A DNA stretch of 64,000 nt from Paramacrobiotus metropolitanus (taxonomy: Eukaryota > Tardigrada > Eutardigrada > Parachela > Macrobiotidae), in NCBI RefSeq assembly GCF_019649055.1, contig NW_026570292.1, positions 434,001-498,000 of the forward strand, read 5' to 3'. The position numbers and the translations under genes were made by a program. Below the pieces are notes generated by a model. The model was not told where the DNA came from and made no database searches. It was given only the letters and a program-made list of their open reading frames with translations. Below are positions 1 through 11,800 of this stretch, in pieces (the stretch's first letter is position 1; each line of letters opens with the position of its first letter).

Positions 1-524
1 GGTCTGGTACTGTACGAAAAGTGTACGATCTCACCCAGGCAGGGTACTGTTCACGCATGAGTGAATAGAATACTGACTTGTGCTGCAAAAGACTGGACAG
101 ACGTTGCTAGCTGCAACAGGTGCCATTAAACGCGCAGTCGCAACCCGTCTTGCAGATTCTTGGTGTTTGTTCCCCCTGAATCGTTTCTTATTCATTATTG
201 ACCATGTCATCGGAACAAACCCAACTCAGTGCAGAATCGGCCAGCGTCCGCTCTTCTGTGGAGGGAGCTTTTACTGAACGACTTGCTGTCGGACTGCAGG
301 AGCTGAAGAGCGGCGCAGTTCTGTGCGACGTGGTGCTGAAAGGCGCGGAAGAGTCAGACGTCGGGATTCCCTATCATCGTGTGGTGCTCAGCGCCCAGAG
401 CAGCTACTTTCGCACCATGTTTGCATCAGACTGGAAGGAGTCTTCGCAACAAGAGATTCAGCTGCACAATATTCCCGGTAACACGCTGCGCAAGTAGGTG
501 GAAACTGGAAAGGTTCTGTACAGT

Positions 525-693
525 TGTAGTGTAGTGGCTACGCGCCATATTAGCGCGTAGCAACCCGCATGACTGTGTTGACCTGTAGAGGACGCATTTT
601 ATGTGGTACTACGAGTATTTCCATTATTATCATTATTACTCAGTATCTATCCGGCCAGAGTGGCACAATAAACATCTGTGCCAAGACGTGACA
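525..693 (+). repeat. 5' LTR
   Basis: Direct repeat of 3705-3873, bounded by TG...CA. It contains the short inverted repeat GCTACGCGC...GCGCGTAGC near its start and AATAAA near 667. The primer-binding region begins right after it (TTGGCGTGAAG); the tRNA could not be assigned. Confidence 0.92.
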
Positions 694-777
694 ATTGGCG
701 TGAAGTGTAGTATTCTCTGAACTCTGAAGCGGGAAAGGAGAAGAGGAAAGCGAGCGCTATATAATAAGAGATCGAAA

Positions 778-3669
778 ATGACGACCACAACCGATCAATT
801 GACCAAGTTCAATCCGGAAACCATGGACTGGAAGGCGTGGAAGTTTTTGTATGATAATTATACTGTGCTGACCGACCTTCATACGGACAAGCACCGTGCC
901 TTGCTAATAAACAGTCTGGACACGAAGGCCCTGCAGCTTTTAGTTTCGATGTGCAAACCCAAGATGCCGTCCGACTTCACACTGGGTGAACTGGTCACGA
1001 AGCTGGAAACGGCCTACGCCCCGTACACAAACCAAATAACCGAGTGGGCGCTGTTCTTCAGTCTTCGGCAGGACGAAAAAGAAAGCCTGGTGGACTTCGC
1101 GACACGTTTACGTGACAAAACGATCCTATGCGACTTTCCGGCAACAGTGCTGGAGAAGAATTTAAGTGCTGTGCTCGTGGCAGGCGTCAAAAGCGACGCA
1201 ACAAGACGCTACCTAATGCTGCAAGAGCTGAAGACGTTCGACGCCGCCCTCCAAATTGCTATCAAATATGAAACAAGCGTGAAAGAGGCGAGAAAAACTA
1301 ATGTGGAAGAGAATGTGGTGAACTAGTGTTGCCGGAAGTGCTCCAAATTGCATGTGAAAGAATTTCGATACCAATTCCGAATAATCGGAATTCAAATTCA
1401 GGTATTTCCAATTCCGAGCAATCTAAATATTTTTTATTAGATTTCCAAATACAGTACTCGAAATTTAAAAGACCGTAATTTGAATTCCGATTACTCGGAA
1501 CTCGCACTGCCACATTTTGAATTCCGAGTAATCGGAATTCAAAATGTGGCAATGCGAATTCGAATATTCGAAATTTAAACTACGGTAAAATAAAATCCAA
1601 ATATTCAGAATTGAACGGGACTTTTCTGAATTTCGATTTCTTTGAAATTTATTTAACACTAACAGAATAGAGCAGAATCTTGAGATTCTTACAGTAGATG
1701 TACAAGTATTTTACTGTATACGTCTAACTGAGGGCGGTGTAAAAGGGAAACCGTTACTAGTATGTGCACACCTCGCGACCAGGTAATTATTATAGCCACA
1801 TAGGCACCTTTTCACCCTGTTTATTACTTACAGGCTCAGTATAGACAAGTTTTAAGAATACATTGATATACGAGTTTTGCATTATGCGAACTGTTGAAAT
1901 CCGTTATATCTGTACTATAATTTTACTGACTAAATTCACATCTAAAGTGACTCAAGTAAAGCTTAAATATCATCCCGCATTCGTTTCTGGTTGGTACCCC
2001 CGGCCGGCAGTTCTTATGAGGTCCTGGGTATATTATAAAACAAAAAATAAATTACAATTATTTCCATATACGGTTTTGCTTTTATTGCTGCACTTTTTTA
2101 GAACTATTCTTTAGTACTCGTACTATAACTTTTTTCTCCCAAATCCAGGTCTATTAAAACGAAAACTTTTCGCACGCCTGTAAAGAGCTAAGGGGCAATT
2201 AAATGGTGTGTTAGTGGTCATTTTTAGGAGGCTTATATATATAGGAGGCATGCACTTTCCATAAATTCATCAGTCAATACTTTTTGCGGACTTGGCAACC
2301 GTTAAATGAGCAAGAAGGTGTTTGTTACGACTTACGAGTAAGCAGACTAGCTAGGCAGAACATATTTGCGCGATCAGGGTTAGAGATCAGTGGCACTGGT
2401 AACTCGAACCTCGCACAAAATCTAGAATTAATGAAGTGGGTCTGTCATGAGGGACCAGTGTGTGTCATTGGGATGTACATCCTGATGTATAAATAGGAGA
2501 AGCAATGCGGATGTGGTACAGCGATAGTGCATTTGTGTTTAATGTATTTAAGTTGCTGTTGTATCAGGTAAAGGTCATAATTCAATGTAACAAGTCGTTC
2601 TTCCCTACCGCACACACCCTTCTGTGAGGAGGAGACTCGGAATTTATGAAGAACAACGGCGCCAGTTACTCCGATGCCCTGTGTTCCGGTGCTAGTGTCA
2701 TCACCCAATGCCCAAATAAAAGCTGGCCAAATCATTACTGTACACGTCGGCGCTGTAGTAGCCGCACCGGCCCGCAGGCAGCCGTAGACTGCGCTAACGC
2801 TGACCGATGAGTTTTGAGCCAACAACGCTAGATGAGCATGGATCAGTTCATTTGCGACGGTGAAAGCCAGAATAATGTCAATTTAAACGGAAACCTGTTT
2901 TTTGTTGTTATTTTTGCTATAGAAAGTTTATTGTACGCCGAACTGATAAAGGTACATCAACGTTTAATGACCACGCCCTAAAATTTTCCGAGCGCTCGAA
3001 ATTAAATTCTGCTGTCATTTAATTAATAAAATTATTTCGGTCATAAATACGTAATCAGTATTACTACTTCTATGTAAGGTATCGCATCAAAACTTCCAGT
3101 TCCATAGTACGTAGTTTGATGATAAATTATAATCAAAATATTAAGTAAAATTTCTTTTAACAACGGATTACTTAAAATTCATATGATATGCATTGCAATT
3201 CCGAATATTCGAAATTACAACTGCGTCCTTTTAAATTGCGATTACTCGGAGTTGGAATGCCTGCAATTGCAATTCCGATTACTCGGAATTCAAACGGTAG
3301 TGTATTTGAATTTCGAATACTCGAAATTCATTTTAGATTGGAGCACTTCCGGCAACATTAGTGGTGAACAACATTAAGAAGCGAGAAATAAGAGTGAAGA
3401 AAGAGGAGAAGAGCAGTAGAGAAAAGAGACAGGAAGAGAATGATGACGAAAGTGGAAGTGAAGAAGAGATGCCGTCCCGGCGGAAATGTAAAAGATGTGG
3501 ATCCTGGCGGCATACGCCAGAAGAATGCTGGTATAAAAACACCAGATGCAATGGTTGCGGCATGAAAGGCCATATAGAGAGGGCATGCCAGCAGAAGGAC
3601 AACAAGAAGAAGGAAAAGGTCAATACCGTCTACAATGTCGAGGAAGATTATTTCGACATTTTGCCATAA
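778..3669 (+). pseudogene. Retrotransposon gag split by a nested transposon
   Basis: The first part (778-1323) is a gag capsid-like region rich in charged helices. The second part (3370-3669) is a basic stretch followed by two CX2CX4HX4C zinc knuckles (starting CKRC and CNGC), as in nucleocapsid proteins that bind RNA. The two halves are separated by the element at 1324-3360 and share the 9-bp duplication GTGGTGAAC in the same reading frame. The pre-insertion gag would therefore have been continuous, about 280 residues, ending at 3669. As it stands the first half stops at 1324-1326 (TAG). No pol frame follows. Confidence 0.85.
1324..3360. mobile_element. Mutator-like non-autonomous transposon nested in gag
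   Basis: Inverted termini of 23 bp (1324-1346 and 3338-3360) match with one mismatch; the core is TTGCCGGAAGTGCTCC. They are flanked by the perfect 9-bp target duplication GTGGTGAAC (1315-1323 and 3361-3369). A 9-bp duplication is the usual size for MULE elements. Both ends carry arrays of degenerate palindromes of the form AATTCCGAxTAxTCGGAATT or TTCGAATATTCGAA (about 1360-1640 and 3185-3335), plausibly transposase-binding repeats. One of them, 1508-1551, is a perfect palindrome with 20-bp arms. No convincing transposase reading frame lies inside, so it is probably mobilised in trans. Confidence 0.8.
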
Positions 3670-3704
3670 TGTTCTGCTTTTTCACTTCATTTTAAGGGTG
3701 AAGA

Positions 3705-3873
3705 TGTAGTGTAGTGGCTACGCGCCATATTAGCGCGTAGCAACCCGCATGGCTGTGTTGACCTGTAGAGGACGCATTTTATGTGGTACTACGAGTATTT
3801 CCATTATTATCATTATTACTCAGTATCTATCCGGCCAGAGTGGCACAATAAACATCTGTGCCAAGACGTGACA
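3705..3873 (+). repeat. 3' LTR
   Basis: Direct repeat of 525-693, preceded by a purine tract and followed by the ACAGT target duplication. Confidence 0.92.
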
Positions 3874-4588
3874 ACAGTTTAACTAGCTGCAAGTTGCAAC
3901 TACAGATACAGACCCACTGAAAACTGGATCTCATTCATCTCATGTATTTGTATGCGTGTAATTATGTAATGCACCTATAAATCATTAGAATCATAAGAGT
4001 CCTTTAAACTGTTGTTTTTCTTTTGTTCTTAAGTAACTACGTCTGCATTTGAGTGTGTCGCAGTATTTTCTTTATTGGTCTCACTTGTCAGGTTGGTGGA
4101 TTTTGCGTACACTGGACAGATTCCTGTTGACGGCGATGATGTGCAGTCACTTCTGGCTGCGGCCATCTTTTTGGATTTCTCTCCGGTTGCTGCGCTGTGC
4201 TGGGACGTTTTGGAAAAGCACATGGATGTGTCCAGTTATCTGCAGGCTTATTTGTTGGCCAAGTTGCATAATAATCCGCGTCTGGCTGAGAAGACCAAGC
4301 GGTTGGTCCTCCATCATTTCGTGCAGATTGCGCAGAGCGCAGAATTCAAGCTTGTCAACGCAGAAACGGTAAGTACGTACTAGTTTCTGCAGGCATTATG
4401 AAATTTTCTATACTTCTGATCGTTCGAAGAATTTGATATGATAGCCCTCCTTACTTCAGATCAGTAATTATATTTGTAGCAAACGATTAGAAAAGAAAAT
4501 ACAATGTTAGAATGACGTTGACATTAATTACATGACGTTGACATGGTTATTTTACTAACTGTTAATTACAGTATTATTAGTGTTATTA

Positions 4589-6030
4589 CAGTGGACTGCG
4601 AAAAGGTGTTACAAAGCGCGCAACCAAGCACTTTTCTGTACTCAAACAGGCAAATTCGTGATTGGCCATCGGCCTGCTGGTATGAACACTTGCACCTTGC
4701 TCATTTTCCAACGAAAACCATCATCCCATACCTCAAACGAAAGAGAAAAAAATTCTAAGAATTTTGATAGCAAACAAGTTGTTCTTTAGGAGATCTAAGA
4801 GAAAATCGACACACTTAAAGTTTATCGTAGACATAGCATAGGATTTGAGTCCACGGTTTGGATGCAGTTTTCACACGGAAATCGTATGCTTTGTCTACGA
4901 CAAACTAAAATGGCTCGATTTTCTTTTAAATCTCATAAAGGATGACATATTTAAAATCTCATAAAGGTCCAGAAAGCATGGGACACACCTGCGACGCTAC
5001 ATGCCTTTTCCCGACTGGCAGCCATAAGGACCACACAGGAGGAAGTCGCCCACCTGAAAGCAGTATCAGTCCCGGAATCAGGTGTGTGGATTCATGCATT
5101 ACCGGCAGCTTGTCTCGGTAATCTTCTGGAGAACAATGCCTTTCGCATAAGCGTCGCGCTGCGACTGGGAGCTCAATTGTTACTCCTCACGTGTGCGTAT
5201 GTGGCGACTTGGTGGATGAACTGGGGCGGCACGGGCTCCGATGTAAACGGTCAGCAGGCAGACTGCCACGACACGACGGCATAAGCGGGAGATCGCCCGT
5301 GGATTGAAAACGGCAGGTTTTCCTGCCAGAATGGAGCCAAAGGGTCTGTCTTTGAAGGATAAGAAAAGGCCGGATGTGATTACTCTGGTACCATGGGAGC
5401 GTGGAAAACCGCTGGCCGTGGATGTAACATGCGTCGACACACTCGCCGCCTCGTATATGGACCGTACCTCTGTAAACGTCGGAGCAGCAGCTGAACAAGC
5501 GGAAAGGGCAGAAGCTGACAAAACACGCCTGGCTGCAACCTCGGTACAACCTCAAGGCAGCAGCGTTCGAAATTTACGGGCCATGGGGATGTGGTACTAA
5601 GACGTTAGTGGATAAGGTTGGAAACGGGATAGCTGCTGCAACAGGCCAGAAACGAGCGAAAGTTTTTTAGGCAGGGGCTATCTATTCAAATACAGAGAGG
5701 AAACGCAATATGTGTGATGGGTACAATTCCCGACCAGGATAGCATTGAGGAAGTGTTTTTGCTATGAATATTCTTTTTGTTTCAGTACTAAGTGTGTACT
5801 AGCGTGTGATACTTATTAAAGGTACTTATGGCATATTTAGTATCGAAATTCTTGAAATTGTTTTCTCTTTCGTTTGAGATATCGGTTGATAGTTTTCGTT
5901 GGGAAATGCGCAGGGTGCAAGTGTTCAAATTCTTGCGCGTTTTATGATTACTGGTCATTTGGTCTTGGCCATTTATTTGGCTTGGTTATTCGGTCGCGGA
6001 CCGAATGTAACAGGTTTTCGCAGTCCACTG
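4589..6030. mobile_element. TA-flanked inverted-repeat element in intron 2 of Kelch gene A
   Basis: The ends are CAGTGGACTGCGAAAA at 4589 and its complement ending at 6030, each next to a TA (4587-4588 and 6031-6032), as expected for Tc1/mariner-type insertion. The similarity continues inward for about 180 bp on each side at lower identity (about 4589-4770 against 5845-6030), with shared blocks such as GAACACTTGCACC and CTCAAACGAAAGAG. No transposase frame is seen. The interior is occupied by a LINE-type fragment. It is an old or non-autonomous element. Confidence 0.65.
4960..5766 (+). pseudogene. Decayed C-terminal fragment of a LINE-type reverse transcriptase protein
   Basis: Two overlapping frames (about 5084-5284 and 5304-5600), continued by a third to a stop at 5764-5766, give the conserved tail found downstream of many invertebrate reverse transcriptases. 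The order is a LRLGA segment, a KRPDVITLVPW segment, DVTCVDTLAASY, then an Ala/Glu-rich helix and a run ending SIEEVFLL. This region is usually regarded as restriction-endonuclease-like. At least two frameshifts separate the pieces, so it is dead. The reverse transcriptase domain itself is absent. It lies wholly inside the TA-flanked inverted-repeat element. Confidence 0.6.
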
Positions 6031-7983
6031 TATGATGTGTGACATTAATTAATTACATTTACATTTATATTCTGTAGTTAAATGTTCGGTATTTTAGTCG
6101 CTTTAATTTTCTGTGCGCTCTGGTTTTTGATAATATCTTTTATTGCTTGCTGTTTTTGTCAAACGAGATTTTTTATTTATCACACGAAAGTACTGGCAGT
6201 TGTTTGCACGAACTGGGGGTGTTAAGAGCTGCGATGGCTGCCCTGGTTATACATACCGTGTCTTGCCCATATTGCAGATCATTGAGTTGGCTGTATCGGA
6301 TGACTTAACGCGTTGAGAGCGAGGACGAAGTGTTCGAGGCTGTGAAGCGTTGGTACGAATACGACCATACCGGACGTCAAGCGCAGCTGTGGGATGTTCT
6401 GCAGTACATCCGTGTGCCCTTTCTTTCTCCCCAGCGACTCGAAAATTATTTCTTGGCATTTTCTAACGGCCTTATCAGCTCAGCCGCCGTGGATTTTCCA
6501 TACCAATCCAGCATCGATGAATTACCCGGCCGCAAAATCGAAGCGATATCACCTCGATGTCGACCTCGGAAATCATACGGTAAGCCGAAGGGTACTGTGA
6601 ATTACCTTACCTTACAGTATAGTTTTGCCGCAGTATTTTTGTTAGCATCCAGCTAGATTATGGTTGCTAATTACGGCTCGAGGCATTGCGTCGTAGATAG
6701 CGCTTCAGTTGCCTCCAGGTAATCGATAGCCCAAAGCATGCATTCGGTAGGCGGTAAGTTTGCCAAAATGACTGAAAAAGCTGTTGGATTAGAATATTCT
6801 CCGAGTGCTCTACCTTGAAGTGCATTTACCGTTTGCTTTTTGGGTTGGAATTTACTTTGTCTTTAATTTCCAGGTTTGCCGAAAGTGATAGTGTGTGTTG
6901 GTGGCTGGAATCTAACCGAGGACGAATATTTGGATGCTGTGCACGTTGTCAGTCCATCGATGTCGGCTGTTTGGCATCTCAAAAGATCAAAACTTCCGCA
7001 AGCCGTTCTTGGATGTGGCTTAGCAGTTGCGGAGAACAGCAGACTTATTGTTATTGGCGGAATTGTGGACAATTCTTCACACGGTACGAAGCGAGTTTGT
7101 CAGGTGGACTTGCAACGGAATGCGTGTACGGATCTGGCACCCATGCAAGTCGGTCGTTTTTACGGTGGTGTAGCCGCGCTGAATGGCCGTGTGTACGCTG
7201 CCGGTGGCTTTAGCGACGCATCGACGATTTTGGATGCCATGGAATGTTATGAACCGGAGAAAGATGTTTGGCAGTCTGTGGCTGCTCTACCGCTTCCATT
7301 AGCTGCTTTTGTCATGGTGGTTTTCAAGGACCGGCTGTACGTGTTCGGAGGTTGTCTCCAGATGCGAGCAGAGCCTGTTAATTCCACCTTCTGTTACGAT
7401 CCGGAAGCTAATGCATGGAGTAAACTGGCGGACATGCCAACTGCACGCAAGTACTGTAGCGCCTGTGTGGGTCTGAATGGCTTGGTTTACGGTATTGGTA
7501 GGTAAAAAGCGTTATCTACATGTTGATAAATAAGAATAACTTGCTTCGAACTGAACCGTGATAGCCGCTGTGCCTTATCATAGGTGGTCTAAAAGGCTTA
7601 CGTTGCGTGCAGGCGTACGATCCCATCAGTGATCGGTGGTTGAAAAAAAGTAAGTACAACCGCTGAGCAGGTGTTGCAGTAAGAGGAACCCTCAGTAACT
7701 GTGCATTTTTTATTTCATTTGTTTGGTATGACGCGTGTCAGTAATTTGTGTGGGTGCAGGCAATACGATTAACCAACACTTCGGAGCTGGATGTGCGTGT
7801 GTGGATGGAAAGGTTTACGTAGTGGGTGGATGTATCAGAGCTACCGGTTCGGATATTGAGGTGTATGACGAAGATGCAGATACATGGCGCCTACTTCCCT
7901 GCCGATTACCCGCGAACCAAACGAGTTTCGGGTGTGCCGTCTTGACTGTGAAAAAGGGTAAATTATCTCCTCAAATGCCGTGA

Positions 7984-8899
7984 TCTCGCAAAAGTAGATT
8001 GTAAACTCTTGTGCGAAAATGTTCCGGGTTGATTATCAGGATTTTAAATGGAGTTCCGTTTATTAGGTCAAAGTTTGGCTGGTCAGTTGATTCTGAGTTC
8101 TGATTAGCAATGAAACGGCTGAAGTGAGCGTGGTGAAGGACGCCTCGAGGAGCTGCTAAACGCAGTAGCATGATTTTGTTCTATTGTTTTTAATTCTTGT
8201 GATAAATCTCGGCTGAGAATAAAAGTTTTCTGCTTACTTGAAGCTGAGTTGGAAGCGGATCCGAATCATCCGATTAACTGAAATTAAAAAGCGAAATTGT
8301 GGCGCTTTATTTCATTCTTAATTTGGCAAAATAAGTTTCACATAATATCGGCAAATCTGTTGGGTTTCCAATAAATTTTTGATGCAAACGACAATCTGTT
8401 TTCATAATAATGTTTTTAATGACGTTGACGCTATCTACTGCAACCATTATGTCGGTCTACTAAGTCTACTTTGGTACTTTACTGGCAAAAAAGTCAAAGC
8501 GATTAAATAATGCTAGCGAGTCACCTGTTATTTGTGATTCCGAAAACATGTATCGCACGCCGTGCGGAAAGCCTCACTGGCGCTAATTGTTAAAAATAGT
8601 CACATGCTCGCCACATCAAGCACTGTGTCACGACCGAAAACATCGAAATAACACTTGTAAGGCGGTGTCCTTTCAATAATTAAACGTGCGTAGTCGTACT
8701 CGTACACCCGCATTTCTCAGCTGTTTCGTGACTTAATCAATGCATCAGTTTTCCTTGTGCTGATCAAGTGTCATTAAGCTAGCTCCCACATCCAGACAAC
8801 CTGCCTCTCCAGCCGCTGTGTATGTGGCGAGGTATGTCATCCGATCTGAACGTCATTCCTTAAAGGCGAAAAAAACAGCGGCATACATTCTACTAGATT
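7984..8899. other. Spacer between Kelch A and cyclase A
   Basis: No gene is seen. The stretch 8070-8165 (GGTCAGTTGATTCTGAG..., GGACGCCTCGAGGAG...) resembles in part, in inverted order, blocks downstream of Kelch B (near 21475-21540) and Kelch C (near 55855-55920). It is therefore a duplicated 3' flank of the Kelch family. The rest is AT-rich and presumably holds the cyclase A promoter. Confidence 0.5.
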
Positions 8900-11800
8900 A
8901 TGATGGTACCGCGAATATTCGCGGCAACGCTATTATTTCTGATTCTTTTAAGTGATGCTCACAGCGCTTATAATGTTAGTTTGATGATTTACGGAATGTG
9001 GAAGCCGCCGTTTTTACAAGCGTTACCATTCACGGCACCGGGATTTGAGCTGGGCGCCATCGCTGCTAACGATGTTTACGCCGGAAATCTTAATTTTCAA
9101 CTGAGCTTTGTTTCCTCTAAATTGGTGCAGATTTGCACGGATATTTCAGCAAATATTAATCAGATAGCGGAGCGCTACTACAACACAACCGAAGAAGAAT
9201 CGGCCGTTAAAGCTTTATTTTATCCAGGTACATATGACATTTTGCTCTACTTGTTTTGCACAAAGCATACTTGAAGTTTGGAGCTTATACCCCAACGTGA
9301 AGTAGTACCTAAATTAAATTTCAGGGTGTGATTCATCAACAGCCGTAGCTGATTTTGGGCGAGGTTAGGATTAGTGGATTTAAATGCGGCATAATCCTCT
9401 AACATAACTGACAAGATTTTGTCTTGCAGAATGGAATATTTTATCAGTTAACATGTATGCTGTGGTATTATAAGAATCGTCCCAAGATTTTTAGCTGAAC
9501 TATACAAACGGTGCATAATTTACTCCTTTAAACAGTGGTGCAACGTTTTCCAATACGCGAAATCGGACCACCTACCCGACCAGCGTCGCATTCGGACCGT
9601 ATCCGTACGAGATTTACGGTGTCATGGTTGGCCAGTTGAGTGCCGCTTACAAATGGCCGAGTATTGCCATTGTCTACGATGTGTCCGGCATTACGCTCTT
9701 CAACTTGCGGGTGTCTCAGGAGATTCGCCGCTATATGCGCCAGAATTACGAGCATATCGATGTGCACGCGTTTCCTGTTGACGTACGCGGCAGCGTCGAA
9801 TTTCGGCCCATCATCCAGGAAATTTCCCTCTTTACACGCGGTAATGAGCGTTGCTTTTTCTAAATGTTTTGTTTAGCTTGCGTCACAAGCTAGCATAACT
9901 GGTGCATCTACTCTTTGCGTTTTAGTGATTTTCTTTGCGATGCCAGCCAATGTCACCCAAGAATTTCTGGTAAAAAAAGATATCACAAGGCGCTTTTGAG
10001 CTATGGTGCCAAATGTTGTGAATAATTTACAAGATGCCATTTATTTAGATGGTCTTTGCGGATTCCGGTGAACCGAGGGAGGAATATGTGGGTGTAATTT
10101 AAAGAGAAAACCGCGTATGCCGGTTATTTCCAGGAAGAGCACCAACTAACAACTGCGTGCTTGTTTGTTGTAATTAACCGATATATTCACATACGTATAG
10201 CAAAGTTATTTTTTAAACTGATTAGAAGAAACAACGAAACTGTAATTCACAACATATAAACTAATTTTTAACTTATATTCTTGATTTTATTTACATGTTT
10301 CTACCACTCTAGGTGCACATCTACTTGGATTTTGTGGGAAGCGTTAAAAGCCCACTAAACCTGGACTACAACGCTTCCAGTGACGTAATGACGCGTTTCT
10401 TTAATCCGGCACATTTTGCTCACTTTTTCTTCTGTAGGTGGCTGCCTCGTTATGGAAATCGGTATTTGTTGTGGCCATCTGCTTTGATCATGATGATGTA
10501 AAAATGGTCGCATTACGAAAGGAATTTTACCGAACCGCCATCGACAAATACAACGCCACTTTCCGTGGTCCCAACGGTGTTGTAAGCGCTCACGGTGCAC
10601 TTCCCGTTTTTGCACAGGTAAACCCGCAAACCACAGTTCTATTTTTTTTAGGCAAACGAGTTTATTACAACAGCCTATACATCTATTCTGCTCTACGCAC
10701 AAGTAAGAAATATCGATTTTCCACAATAATTATTAAATCCGGCAATCACTTGTACACGAGCGTGCTTAATAGGTCTTAAATGAGACAATCAACGCCGGAT
10801 ATGACCCGCGTGATGGCAGCCGGTTAGCCGCTGCCATGCTGAACCGTACCTTTACATTTCCCGCTGTGGGAAGCGTGTATATCGATGAAAATGGTGAACG
10901 ACAGAACACGATCTGCTTATACAACTTTCAGCCTGAACTGCAACGTTTTGAAGTAAGAATGAACTTATCGCCTCAAAAAAGCGCAATTTAATTAATGGTA
11001 GTGTCCATGAATTTTCTGTCAGAGAGTGAGGTATTTCGACAGTGCAACACGGACACTGCGTAATGCTTCTGATGCTGCTGTTTACTGGGGAACACCACAC
11101 AATATACCGCCGCTTAGCGAGCCTGTGTGCGGTTTCACGAAGGACCGGGGACCCTGTTCGAAACTGGGTTCGTTATAGCTCACAATTGTCAGCAAATGTA
11201 TTTAATAAAATAATTCGGCTTTTTTTCCTTGCAAAAAAACATTGCGCCTTTTCGAAATCGGTGTGCAGTCGCAGCTTCTGTTTCTAGTGTAAATATAGGC
11301 TGCAAAATTGAGTGCAAATGCTGACGACTAGCGCAAAAAGTGAAGTACTTTCGACAAATATGGCTGAGCTTTCGGCAAATATTTCATTCATCGCGCGGAG
11401 CAAATACGGTGTGAATACGTATTCTCCTGCAATTTAATTTTCTTGTGGTTTTTTTTATTTCGATACAGGATCTTCGACCCTTGGAGGGATAATTTCCGGG
11501 ATAGTACTGGTGGTTCTGGTTTTATCTTGTACGGTCCCGCCTTTTTTGTAAGACTCAACTGTGTATTAATCGAAATATACGTGATCTGATTTTAGTATCA
11601 TATACCAGCCACTATATTTCGGCGTGGTATACTTTGGCAAAAGAAAAATTCTTCCTCCTTTATCTCCAGTTTACTCTTTTAGACGGATGCAGAAACCAGC
11701 AGTGGATGAAAACTGGTGGGTTGTGGATATGCATCATTTGAGCCGCGCTGTCGAAGTTGGTAGCAGCGAGGTACAGTACCTACACTACGGTTTTCACAAG

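Larger units (their letters stand above)
525..3873 (+). mobile_element. Gag-only LTR retrotransposon in intron 1 of Kelch gene A
   Basis: Two 169-bp direct repeats (525-693 and 3705-3873) begin TG and end CA and differ at about one base (near 572 versus 3752). They are flanked by the 5-bp target duplication ACAGT (520-524 and 3874-3878). Each LTR holds an AATAAA signal. A purine-rich tract (AAGGGTGAAGA) abuts the 3' LTR. The inside encodes only a gag with two zinc knuckles; no protease, reverse transcriptase or integrase is visible, so the element must have moved with enzymes from elsewhere. The near-identical LTRs indicate a recent insertion. It lies in the same orientation as the host gene. 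Confidence 0.93.
204..7983 (+). pseudogene. BTB-BACK-Kelch protein, copy A (frameshifted)
   Basis: Proteins of this family are usually adaptors for cullin-3 ubiquitin ligases: BTB binds cullin, Kelch binds substrate. Six exons can be placed by GT-AG sites and by comparison with the two sister copies in the window: 204-493 (BTB start), 4092-4368 (rest of BTB and start of BACK), 6278-6579 (BACK), 6874-7497 (Kelch repeats), 7584-7649 and 7760-7983 (last Kelch blade). The ATG at 204 matches the sister starts (MSS...). Exon 3 has one extra base near 6305-6314 relative to both sisters, giving an in-frame TGA at 6314; the correct frame resumes at 6315. The Kelch exons stay open. Introns 1 and 2 are swollen by transposons. 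It is either a recent pseudogene or carries a sequencing error; a truncated BTB-only product is also possible. Confidence 0.75.

Noticed and set aside
3333-3623. Several - strand frames over the zinc-knuckle region
   Set aside because: Antisense shadows of gag; no features of their own.
778-3669. A full retrovirus-like pol in the LTR element
   Set aside because: No protease, reverse transcriptase or integrase motif lies between the zinc knuckles and the 3' LTR.
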